Assembly: GCA_002943765.1 (NCBI GenBank)
Contig: PQWQ01000007.1
Span: 2,544,501 to 2,608,500, forward strand
Length of the DNA: 64,000 bases
Origin: Psoroptes ovis
Taxonomy: Eukaryota; Arthropoda; Arachnida; Sarcoptiformes; Psoroptidae
Direction of reading: 5' to 3'
The position numbers and the translations under genes were made by a program. Position 1 is the first letter of the stretch. Each line of letters opens with the position of its first letter. The notes under the pieces were generated by a model. It searched no databases. It saw nothing but the letters and a program-made list of their open reading frames with translations, and was not told the origin of the DNA. Shown here in pieces: positions 48,801 to 60,900 of the stretch.

Positions 48801-51800
48801 GTTTTGTACAATGTCATGATGATAATTCAAAGATAAATTATATTTTATTTTTGTTGCGAAATTTTCCGTAATTTGAAAAAACAACAACAACATCGATGAT
48901 GTTTTTGTGTGTTGATTTATTATTTTGTTGTATCACATTAATTGATTTATTGAGTTGAATCATTTTCGTTTCGTTTCGTTTCGTTGTTTTTTCAACTAAA
49001 TTTGAATTTTGAAATAATTTTCTACCAAAATTTTTCAACTGATTGATCATCGTTCAGTTTGTTGGTTGGTTGGTTAAGTCACGATTTATCCGTGATTTCT
49101 CTCATTTTTAATTCAAAAATCAGAAAAAAATTTAAATTAAAATGCAAATCTATGCATATCAAGTGTTTGTGTTAGTGTGTGTGCGTGTGGGCCAAATTGA
49201 TTTTGAAGCCATCAATTTTTTCAGATGATTTGCCTGGTGCGTGTGTGTGGCCTGATGACCGGAATTCGGGTTTAAGAGAATTAAAATTTGAAAATAAATA
49301 AATTCTCTGAGAAACAAAACGTTACAATTTTTTCAAAAAATACCTTTGAAAGCAAAGGTAAAACAAAGGTATAACAAAAGAAAACGAAACAAAATCAATT
49401 AACCTGTAAATTAAAACAAAACAATTCATCATTCTTTGGCCCTTGGCACTAGAAAAAAAAATTAATTTGAGAAAAATGAATGACCCTCTGACCTCTGGGA
49501 CTTTTAAAACAGAACAAAAAAAACCAGAACTAACATTTTCATCAATTGAAAGCATTGATGAAAAAATGAGAGACACCAGCGAGACACAAATCATTGAAGA
49601 TATTAATTCAAAGAGGAATTCGAGTAATGAAAAAGAAAAGAGAACTCATTGAAGAATTTCGCTTGAAAAAAGATAAGAATTTGGTCCCAAACAAATCAAT
49701 TTTGCTGGAAGGTACACAGACACGAATAAGAAAAGAAAAAATTCCAGTCTTTTTTTTGACCAGAGGTGGAATTGAAATTTCATTTCAATTCCAGTTTTCT
49801 GTTATCTGTAATAGATTTGCCGTAAGAAATATTTTGCATTTCTTTGTATTTACATTTATACATTGTCGATGTTTTAGAGGAAATATTTGACCGAATTTTT
49901 TCGTCAAATGTTTGACTTGCAGAAATCTTGTCGATACAATCATGGCCTTTTCGGCAAGCAACAACATCAACAACATTCAAAGCGATCGATCGATGATGTT
50001 GATGATGATGACATTGATGTTTTTGATATGATCAATGAAATATTATGCAAAAACAAAAATGAAAAAAAAACGGACGAAGACTTTTAAAGACGTTGGCAGT
50101 TCAAAATTTATGGAAAAATGGCAAGAATTTGTTATTTTGAATCATTTTAGACCATTTATTATCGATATTATTCATTAGATAACAGCAGCATGGACATGGC
50201 ATCGATGCATTATGTTTCAATTGATACGATTTGGTATCTTGAATAGCATGAGAATGGTACAAGATAAAAATGGAAAATTGAATATTTTGTCACCCAAAAA
50301 AATGTCACTCAAATGCAAATTGATTTTGAAGTGGATTGATGTTATCATCTTCTCGCTGGAATTTCTCTCCCTCTCTTCTTCTAATGTCGATAACTAACAA
50401 ATGACATATTTTTTTTTGTCAATTTTCAAAAGAACAAATCAATTTTTAAAGGCCAAAGGTGCGCTTAGGTAGTAAAAATAGATTTAAATTTGCACGGAAA
50501 AAAGATGCAACTCACATCATATTTCCCAACCCTTTTTCTCATAAACATCAATCTATGAATGAATGAATGAATTTCCGTGAGTAAAAATTGACACATACAA
50601 AAATGAATTCAAAATTTATGAATATTCATTATTTGAATCGATATTATCATTATCATCATCAAAAATATGAATGAATAAATTATTGGATAAATGAAGTAAC
50701 AAGGAGTATTCAATGGTGTAACATGAAGTATTCAAAGTATGAAACGTTCAATTCATCATCACCATTTTTCATTTTTTTCGAAAATCCGGTTAAATCAATA
50801 AGCACTTATATATGGATTTGAATTTAAATTGGTTAAATAAGATTGGTTGTCCGCGAAATTCTTGCCAATTTTCAATCGAGCATTCGCATTGTATCAATGT
50901 GAACGAATTTTTCGGACAACATTTCAAGATTATCAATGATAATTATGATAACGATGATAATAAATCAATTGATCTTGATCTAACACATAAGTTCGATGAA
51001 GTGAATCTTTATCTTTTGCAAATTTTTTATCATAAATGAATTTCACCGCTGATTGGATTCATAAATCATAGATTATGAATAAATGCCAAACAATGAAATT
51101 CAATGACCAGAAGATAAAAAAACAAAACAAACGATAAATTTCAAACAAGTTTAACGCATGGTAAGGTGTTAATTATCATCATAATCATTATCATTATCAT
51201 CGACATCGTACGAACTAATTTGGATGCTCGAAATATTAATTCTTATAGCAATCTGTTGATTGAAATTGTTGTTACACCTTGATTATAAAAGAAAAAAAAT
51301 TCATCGATTTCCATCAAAATGATTGATTATTATCAAATCGAATCGATTGGGAAATATCAGACGCTGAAAGATGTGTTGGATGTTGGCCAATCTTTTTCCT
51401 AGTTGATGAAATTGGAAATTTTCTCATTTTTCATGACAATCATTGCTTCAGATATCTTGACGGTGGTCAAGACAGTTTCTTCAAGTCTGTGATAAACAAA
51501 TTGGACAAAAAAAATTGATACATTTCTATTCATTCAAAGATGAAATTATTAATGAAATGTTCATTTGATAGATTTGATTTTGATTTCAACGATTTCAATA
51601 ATTCGACAATCATAAATAAGTGACCGCCATCGACATTAATGAATATTTGTTGATGATGATAATAATAATTGTATAATGATTTGATTATTTGATTGAAATC
51701 TTAATAAATATGAATGAATTGAATTGATTATCAAATAAAAAATGAAAAAAATAATAATTAATAACAAATAAGAGGTTCAACAAACCTCAACATTCATTCA

Positions 51801-54800
51801 TGTGTTGTCCAATAAGTTTTGACTATTGATTCAAAGGAATTGCCGATTGAAAATCGACAAAAACTTTTTGGACATTCCACAATGGAACGAATGAACTGAA
51901 TTGATTGATCGAAATAAAAATATGAAATCAAATATGGAATGTGAGAAAAACTCGAAAGATGTACATTTCATGAAGAAGAAATGATAATTCATTGCATAAT
52001 ATAAGTGATCAGGCAGAGCAAATCAATGTACAAATCAATGAAGATTCAAGAGAAAAATTCAATATTTTAAGCATAAACAATTTTCAACGATTACAAATCC
52101 TTGATACAAATTTAACAACCGTTACCCATCCCGTTGTATCATCTTCAGAAAAAAAAAGAAATGTCTTGAAATGACTTCACTTAAAATCACCGAATAATAA
52201 ATTAATGGAAAATGATTAGCTAGAATCATTCATTGATTTGTGGTTTTTTCGCTCATTTTAGCTAATTCAAAACACCACCACCAACACCTACACAAGATCA
52301 ATCCTACAAATCTTATAATATATCATCAAGTTAATAAAATAAAATGACAGAAATCTGATTTAGACAAAGGTTCAAGTTTACGGACTAAAAAAACAATGGT
52401 CAATCATAAAGGAATAGAAGAAAATTATGGTTATGGTTTTATGTTATAATCGCTGAATATCTTTGGTAGATGATAATGACTACCATTCATTTTGCATAAT
52501 AATCATTGCCAATGTTACGATGTAAAACTTATCAACAGAAAATCTTTGTTTTCAAATGATGATAAAAGTAATTTAAAATTTAAATCAACAGTTAATTCAA
52601 GAAAAAACCATCGTCTTAGATCTTAAAGAACTCAAAGAACTTGAACAATCAAAAATTATTGTCTTGAATAATTTATATTTGTAGCCGTTTGTATGTTATT
52701 TCGGCTCATTTGATTCATTTTTTATCTCAGCTATTTTGGATCGCCTACACACATTCATATACGCGCCACAATATCAATTCAAAGATTTGAATCTTTGAAT
52801 CTTCTTTGAAATTTTTAAATTTTGTTACATTTTTTAAATAAATTTTCCTTCTAAAACAAATAAAGTCTACCAAATGAAATCGAATGGGTGGCGGATATGA
52901 AGGTGGTGATGGTTGGTTTTTTTTAGGTCGTTTATCTTGATAAAAATATCGGTTTTAAAATATTTTTAATTCGTTTTTCAAGCCATCAACACTGACACAC
53001 ACGCTTACACACACATAAACTCACTCGAGAGATAATCACAATCATAACCATAATTCACCAACGAAATTTCAAAAAAAAAAACATTGATGGCAAAGATCAT
53101 CGTCATGTGTCAATGATGTGGATATGTTGTTGTTGTGTGTGCGTTTGTGTGTGTGTGTTTACATAACATCTCGATGCTTCACTGAATGACATTTTTGAAA
53201 TGACATGTCGATGAACTTCAAAAGTTGATACCCGAATGATAATAATTTTTATTTTTAAATTCTTTTAATTCAACAAAAATCTTATATTAGGAAATTATTT
53301 CACCAAAAAAAAAATTATTGCACATCATTTATTATCAATGATAATAACAAATGAATGAATAATGACAATTAAATCAACACACAAACAAACACACACGATT
53401 GATGCTGGCATTTGACCAAGAAAAAAAAATGATGAAAAAAAATCTGCAAAATTCTCATTCCATAGAATTTAATTGAGTGAATTTGAATTGAATAAATGCA
53501 TTTTGTTTTTGTTTCGGATCATCAGTAATCTTCAATAGCAACTTTTCAATCATTAGCAGCAGCAGCAGCATTTTAATTAAATTGAAGATAAAAATAAAAA
53601 ATAAATGATCATTACCATTTATTTTTACACTCATCATAACCGGAATCGAAATCAAATAAATTTGTCAATCAAGATGAATGTAAGACAAGTCAAATATTTG
53701 TGATGGAAATAGATGTTTTTTTAAGGAATTTAAAATTCGGTAATTCATTAATTCTGTAAGAAAAATAAAATTCATTTCTTTGTGAATGAAATTCTTGAGC
53801 CAATTTTAGTGAAAATAAAAAACTCGATTAGTAATGATTATGGCGGATGACGAGAAGAATATTGAATATGCATATTCTGTTTCTTCAATTTTACGATTGA
53901 TTTCACAATTCAATGCAACAAGACTAAATAAAAAATATTCAAATAGAAATACGAAGAAAAACAAATAAATAATTTAGTGGAGGTTTAGAAAAACTAGGTC
54001 ACACCTTAAACATTTTATTATACAAATGATAATTTCCATGAAGACATTTTATTTTGATTAATAAATATGAATAATAATAAATAATTCAATTAAAATTTCT
54101 TTGAAAATAACATTCTATTGGATAATCTTCGATAATAATAAATAATCCCATTTTAACATCTTTAAGAAAATGTCAACGTCAATTTAAGGAATTTAAGCTT
54201 ATACATCTTTTATCGTTTATCGTTATTATCATAACTATAAATTTATTTATGGTTCTTTAATTCAATTTGACAAATGTAATAATATTTTTCCTCATTTTTT
54301 TTCAATATTTAATGTATATTATTTCTATATAACTCTTTGATAAATAAAAAAGGAGAAAAAAAATTATGTAACGTAACAGCTTGAACAAATTATTATTATT
54401 ATTATCAGCATAAAAATAATAATAATGATAATAACAATTATTCGGTTAATAACCTAAATGGCAATACATTTATTATATTTTATTATTTCTTATGAAAAAG
54501 TTGAATGATTATTATTATTATTATTATTGTTTCAATATTTTATTGGAAAAATATAAAGTAAAAGAAAATTTTTGACGAATATTTATTATGGTAATCAATG
54601 AATAACCGTAAATAATTTCGGGTAGTCCGGAAAGTTCTTGCCAGTTTTCAATGATCGTTTCCATTGATTCAATAGTCAAAAATTTCGTACAGACCGATAT
54701 TTTTGTTTTTATTTCGTAACAATGCAATGAATGATACAAGCTGTTATCATCGATTGACAATGTTCATTACATTCATTGTTTCTGTTACGAAATAGAAATA

Positions 54801-55579
54801 TTAAGTTTAGCTTTGAAATAGAGTCAATTAAGAATGGAAAAAATGTAATTTGTTATTTTTCATTGTTGGTTCATTGTTTGTTCACAAAAACAAATACACC
54901 GGACACACCCTTGGATATTGATAATGGATAACAATATATGAGACAACAACAATCGAAATGATGAATGGCTAATGGTCTGCATTCGGTTCGGTTGTTGGGT
55001 TTCAAAGAATTGAAAACATAAAACAAATTATTTTCAATTATAATTTAATTTAAATGATTTAATCAGGAATTAATTTATTATTGTACAAAGCGATATTTCC
55101 CTTTAAAACAAATATCATTGAATGAAAACATAAATAGAAGGCTATGATGATTGATTGCACAGAAATCGAAACAATGACACACTGGACATTGTTTTTGAAA
55201 TGATAATTTGATAAATCATCAATGAAATTGCCATTTATAAAAATAGTAACAATTAAAATCAATAAATGACACAAAATAGATTAATATTATTAACATTATT
55301 CGACTTACTTTCACCAAATAATTCATTAATACTATAACGATGTTGATCAAATTGTTTCGCGTTGACATCAAAACGATAAATTGTTCTTGAATTCAATGCT
55401 AAATAAATATCATTACCAATATTATAAATTTGATTAATATTGACATGTGATTGACAAAATAATGATTTTGATGGTTTAAGCAGCGTTGATGATGGTATCG
55501 ACGGTGCCGATAATATTGTTGATATTAATGTGGTTACGGTAATTATTATCGTTGGTAAATTTTCCATTTTTATTTTCAT
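45835..55579 (-). CDS. Type I single-pass membrane protein with Thr-rich stalk; ectodomain unrecognised
   Basis: Five exons, 55579-55309, 47415-47101, 47030-46735, 46666-46084 and 45980-45835, join in phase (1, 1, 0, 1), giving 536 residues. Exon 1 has a signal peptide (after MKIKMENLPTIIITVTTL) and then NIGNDIYLALNSRTIYRF, which reads like a beta-propeller or hemopexin-type blade. The ectodomain continues with KVPGICQGDQRDQDLERIHV, FGSFWPSQNG and YDTMIGLSSQRIIRRRL. A Thr-rich, probably O-glycosylated stalk (about 323-352) and an acidic segment lead to a membrane helix at about 462-488. The stop-transfer RYRSRKNHMNFHKKK and a short cytoplasmic tail follow. Splicing at 46084 is needed to reach the basic tail. 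The 7.9-kb first intron is far longer than others here; further exons inside it are not excluded. No family assigned. Confidence 0.75.
46494..46590 (+). repeat. GTT/GTA trinucleotide repeat encoding the Thr-rich stalk
   Basis: Imperfect GTTGTTGTT/GTGGTT/GTAGTC repeats, read on the minus strand as ACN threonine codons. Synonymous third positions are mixed, which suggests selection on the threonine run and not a pure expanding microsatellite. Confidence 0.75.
47416..55308 (-). other. 7.9-kb first intron of the membrane-protein gene
   Basis: Runs from GTAAGT after 55309 to TATAATTTAG before 47415. It contains AT-rich sequence, CA/GT-rich patches (near 53130-53160 and 53385) and two related 90-bp segments near 50840-50930 and 54610-54700 that look like diverged copies of one coding-like fragment. 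Clustered short ORFs at 49443-50397 could not be linked to any family. No transposon ORF seen. Confidence 0.5.
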
Positions 55580-57047
55580 TTTTTTTTTTTCGTTTTGTTT
55601 GTTTGTGTTAATTATTTTTCACAAAAATTTAATTTATTTTTTTCATAAATTTATTCTTTAATTATGAATTTCTTCCCGCTGTCGTAGTTGGTTGAATTTT
55701 CAAATGTAAATATCACACTAATATGAATGATAACGACAATAAACGATGAATGATAATGTTGATGATCATTAAATTGTATGAAATTAACCAAAGAAGAAAG
55801 AAAGAATGGAAAAAACAATGTAATTTCTCTATGTGAAATGAAATAAAACTGAATTAAAATTCATATAAAACACAGTAAGTAATAATGCTGCTGATAATAA
55901 TAATTAATATTAATCGTAAATGTCATCATTTATGTGAGAATTAACATCTGTATATTATGAAGATTATGACGACGACGACGACGAAGACGACAAAGATGAT
56001 GATGATAATAATGGTAATAGTTGTTGCAGCACATTTGATTCTGTTTTGATGAAAATAAGAAAAAGAATTAATTAGTTCTTGTATTAATTCAATGAAAAAT
56101 TCACACGGCGTTCACAAGCCTTTCATTCAAGCATTTGAGCAAAACGATAACATCAAACTCGATGATCAAACACCAGTCACATCAGACATCACCGATTGAT
56201 GATCACTAATGATTACCATCATCAAGTGATTACACCATCATCATCAGAACACGACCACGATTCACACATGATTACGATTAAACACACGAATCAAACTTGT
56301 TACTTTTCATTTCGTTCAATTTGTTCGTTTGAAAATTTAAAAAAGAATATTCTGACACTTTTCTTGTTTGTTTTTTAATGATAATCGTTGATGGCAGCAA
56401 ATTTTTTTTTCTATTTTTTGATTGACAAGAGTCGAACAAATTCGTTGAACTTACAAATGAAGTGAATGGTGGATTTGTAAAAATACCGTATATGACAAGC
56501 CGCTGGCGTGTGTTTGTGTGAGGTTTGAGCGTGTGTTTAAACACCGAATCTCATACCGAAATGAAATGCAAATCATCAATCAATCTTGACGATTAATTTA
56601 AGAAAGGAAAAACGCGTAAAAACCAAAGGCGTATAGCCGTTAATTCGAAATAAACATCGGTAGTTTCTTTGGTTCCGCGTCACAAATAAAAACATTTGCA
56701 CCGAAAAATAAAATAAAATAAACAAACAAACATTTGTACAAATGATTACGCCCGGATTAATTGAAACAAAGATATTTCGAACAGATGTTCGTAGAGGAAA
56801 ACATCGTAGCAAACATATCGACATTCGGTCGTTAAGACATTTTTCTTATTCATTGAATTTCTTCGAGAATAATGGCAAAAAGAGAATAAATTCACCGATT
56901 ATCTTTCTGCAATCATTGAGATGGATGAATAATTTCAATGATGGTTCATGATTTCATCATCATCATCATGATCATAATAATATTGACAAATAGCCAAGGT
57001 AATGATAAAAGATATTTGAAAAAAATATGAAAAAACAAATAAAAACT

Positions 57048-57170
57048 TCATGAGACTTTAAACTCGGTTGGAGCTAAGTAGGGCAAAGGAGATAATCGAA
57101 GTTCTGGTGCCTGAAGGGCGCCTGTAGAGTCATCGGAAGTGTTTTTGTTTATTAATTTTTCATATTTCAT
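57048..57170 (-). other. Short ORF over a GC-elevated patch (possible small exon)
   Basis: A 40-codon minus-strand ORF (MKYEKLINKN...) covers a patch with clearly higher GC than its surroundings. Its second half reads TGALQAPELRLSPLPYLAPT, an unusual Pro/Leu-rich composition for this window, where chance ORFs are Ile/Phe/Lys-rich. ACAG and TTCAG acceptor-like sites lie inside. A plus-strand frame is also open for about 20 codons. It could be an exon of an unseen gene, a small peptide gene, a structured RNA or chance. Confidence 0.25.
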
Positions 57171-57887
57171 TCATAAAAAATGAATAATTCTTGTCGAAAT
57201 ATGATTATTAATATTTATTTTTTACTCGCATAATTTAACTCTGATTGCGATCTAAATTTTGTTTTTTGAATTTTTTTTTCGTAGAAAAAAATCAACGAAC
57301 CATTCAATGATGAATGATTTAAAATTGGTTGGGGTGCATTTGAATTTAAATTGAAATGAATAAAAGAATCTGTGTAATAAATGAATCATTTTCCACATCA
57401 CCATGTTGATAATTGTTTACTGTGATTATTTGTCATTATTTTGCCGTTCATTTTAATAAATATTCAACTCTAACCCATTAGAGCCAATGTCTGCCGTGTG
57501 AATGGGTAATGTCTGGAATGGGTGAGTGTTTTTGTTTATGATTATGGTGACATTTATCTGCGAAAAAAATCTGGTTATCTCATTATGGCTGTCCAATATG
57601 TCAAGATATAAAAGCAAACAAGAATTATGAATAGAAGATAATCAAAGGATAAAAAATCATCCATCTGTTGATGGATTCTTGTTTATTCAACATCTTGTAT
57701 AATAAATTATTCATATATTTTCGTTCATATTGGATTCTATGAATTCAAAAAAACAAGGAGACATGATGAATATTATCATTGAATCAGTTTTTTGATTTGA
57801 ATTTTTCCTAATTAAAAATGGATTGAAATGAATGAATGGTGCTTATAGTAGTCACCATGAAATGAAATGAAGCATAATACGAATATG

Positions 57888-57935
57888 GATAAATAAATAA
57901 ATAAATGAACGAATGAATGAATGAATAAATAAACA
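57888..57935 (+). repeat. ATAA/ATGA tetranucleotide tract
   Basis: Imperfect tandem of ATAA, AATG and ACGA tetranucleotides over about 48 bp. A plain microsatellite. Confidence 0.7.
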
Positions 57936-60900
57936 AACATCCAGACAAATAGACAAGCATAGACATAGACGAGAACCTCGAAATTTTTTTTTCGTAAACA
58001 TCTGACATTTTCGCTGGTGATGTAGCTGATTATTGTGTGAACTAATCATTCCAGATGGTCGATGTTTGCGGAAATGTTTTGTGTATGTTTGCGTGAATTT
58101 TTAGATCAAACGATACAAACAACAACCAAACGATTAACCAAAAGAGATCGAATTCAATACTAAATTACAAAAAAAAATGGATTTGGCAAAAATGAAAATT
58201 TTCGAAACCTCTTATCCTGTTGAAATTATTGTTTCTTTGCCACGTTGGTGGTAGCAAACGATTGGATGTTTTTTTGAAAGGTTTTAAATTTTTGAAAAAG
58301 TTTAATTCAATTTTTTACTTGTTCAAAACTGTTTTTCAAACACAATAATTAATCATAAATTTGGTTGGACACAAAACTGCAGATACGAAAATAGACATTA
58401 TCCACCGTTTTTTTTTCGGCGATGCATCAACAACAGACAGATAATAATTATTGTTTGATAGACCAAACTTTATAATCAACCGTAATTATCTAATTTAATA
58501 AACATTTCTTATGCAACTAAACACACAATCACTGATGTAACACTGTAGTATTTGATAATGTCATGTATTTGAAAAGTATAATCATAGATAAACACTGATA
58601 ATGGTGTGGTATGTAAGTTGACTAGTATTATCTTATGGAAAAAGAAAATTTAAATGAAAAAAATTGAATGACTACATCTTCTATTTGATTAGGTTAATTC
58701 AATTATTTAATATCAAATCAAACAATTAAAGGAATTAAAGAAAAAAATGAAAGTGAATCATGAAAAAATTTGAAAATCATTGATTATCAATAGTAGAAGA
58801 TTCATTGGAAGAATCAACGATAATCATTATTTAATGCTTCCAAAAAACGATACAATCGTTTACGAAAGAACAAATATTCCTAGAAATCGTAATAAACAAC
58901 CATAGGCCAACGATCTTTAATAATGTTGGCCATTTCACCGACCTTGAAAAATGAGCAACAACAACAACTGACGAGCAAAGATCAAAGGTTTTCGGAATGT
59001 CATCGAATCGAGCTTTCATTTTCATTTTCCAACAAAAATAATAATCATTCAAGTGGTTTACAAAAAAATATTTGTTATTTTTATTATTATTTATTATGTG
59101 ATTTGATCATTATTCATGATTATTTATTGATTATTATCGAGCAATATTTTCTATTAATAATCACTAAATTAAATATGAACTAAATCAAACTTATGAGAAC
59201 ATCAAAGTTGAACGAAATGTTTGAAATTTCTCATATATTTCATCTATTGAAATGGCAACGATCCGAAGCGTAGAAATGTTTAGTAGAAAAGACAAAAAGG
59301 TCAAAGGCAAAGAAATTGGGAAAAATTTCGTAAGCTTTGAATCATGTGTCGAAAAGTGAAAAGAACACATCTTACATCTTAGTTCTCCTAGATTGATTTG
59401 AGATTTGTTCAGTTTTTCTTCGATGATGATTTCAAAAATACTTAAGATGACAATTGATTGACACGTATTCACCAAGATGATGATTATGATCATCGATCGA
59501 TCGAAGAACAAAAAATCAAATCAACAAAAGAAATGATCGGAATGAAATGCCTTTCTTTCATTATTCATCGATTGATTGAATCATTCATTGATTATAATCG
59601 ATAATAAATATGAGGTATAACAAAACAGAAAAGGAAAGAACAATATAGAAAATAATCAAATACAAAGAAAATCAAAGATTTGATATCTTGATCAAAGAAA
59701 CATTCAATAAATGAATATAAGATAATCGATTCAATCGATGTCATTTGTTGAATACAAATTTTTACTTTTTCATTTTCATAACAAAGAAACAAAATGCTAC
59801 AAGTATCATTAACCGAATACAACAATAAACTGAACGAAACAAAGTAAAACACTGGAAACGATCGACGACCTTTGTAAACTTTGACCTGAAATTGTTTGTG
59901 GATGTGAAAAAGACAAAAGAGTAAAGATCCAAGGTTATTGTTGTTGTTGTTGTATCAAATAAGAAATGGATGCTCATGATGATGATGGAAACTAAACCAA
60001 CATCGACAATAACAGCGAATGAGAACAAACATCATTCAAAGAAAACAAAATACGAATCTTAAGATGGATTTAAAACTATGAAAGAAATCGAAAATATTTC
60101 TCAGATGTCATGGAAAAAAATAATGACCAACAATGAACATTTTCAATGTTAGAAATAAGGATACCCCTCAGCTAAGAAACCATAAAGGCTCAAAGCTTGT
60201 GTGTGTATCAAAGGCTATGATCATGTGGTTAGCTTAAATTTTCGACATGGTTAAGCTGTTTTCGCTTGAAATAATTTGTAAGAAAAGATTTCATCAACTC
60301 TTTGCATTTGATTTGAAATGAAAATAAGAAACATATGGGCATCCAGTCGGATTTGTCCAATAGAAAATGATCCTGAATTAATGACAACAATGATGAAAGC
60401 AGCGAAGTAAACATTTGAATGATACAAACTAGGATATTCAAAGGTCTTTGAAAAGGTTAATCTAAGCCTCAAGGCTTTTTTCTATTGTTTGGGATCAGAA
60501 AAATTACAAGGAAAACAAAGAATTATCGAAAATTCAATTCATGCGAGAGACCACCATCGAGAATCTGGATTGATCATTATTCGAAATTATTATCATTATC
60601 TGGAATCACAACGAATCATCAACCAAATTAACGATCAATTGTTCCATTATTCAAAATGGAATTTGATTTTTCAAATTTTAAATTTAATTTTCGTCGAAAA
60701 CTCTTGTCAAATTGAAACATTGGAACGAAACTTTACTCAAAAATGAAGGATTAAATAATCACATAAATATCTCCGAATGGAGTATTTTTCCAATTAAAAT
60801 CAACTGGATAAATTCATCGAGAATTTGCAGCAGCAATGGACACACCCAACGAATGTTTATACGAAAAAATAATGCACACGTGTTTCTATCGTATTCGGAC

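Noticed and set aside
49443..50397. Cluster of overlapping short ORFs in the large intron
   Set aside because: Charged, low-complexity, in different frames and strands; no conserved motif and no splice pattern joining them.
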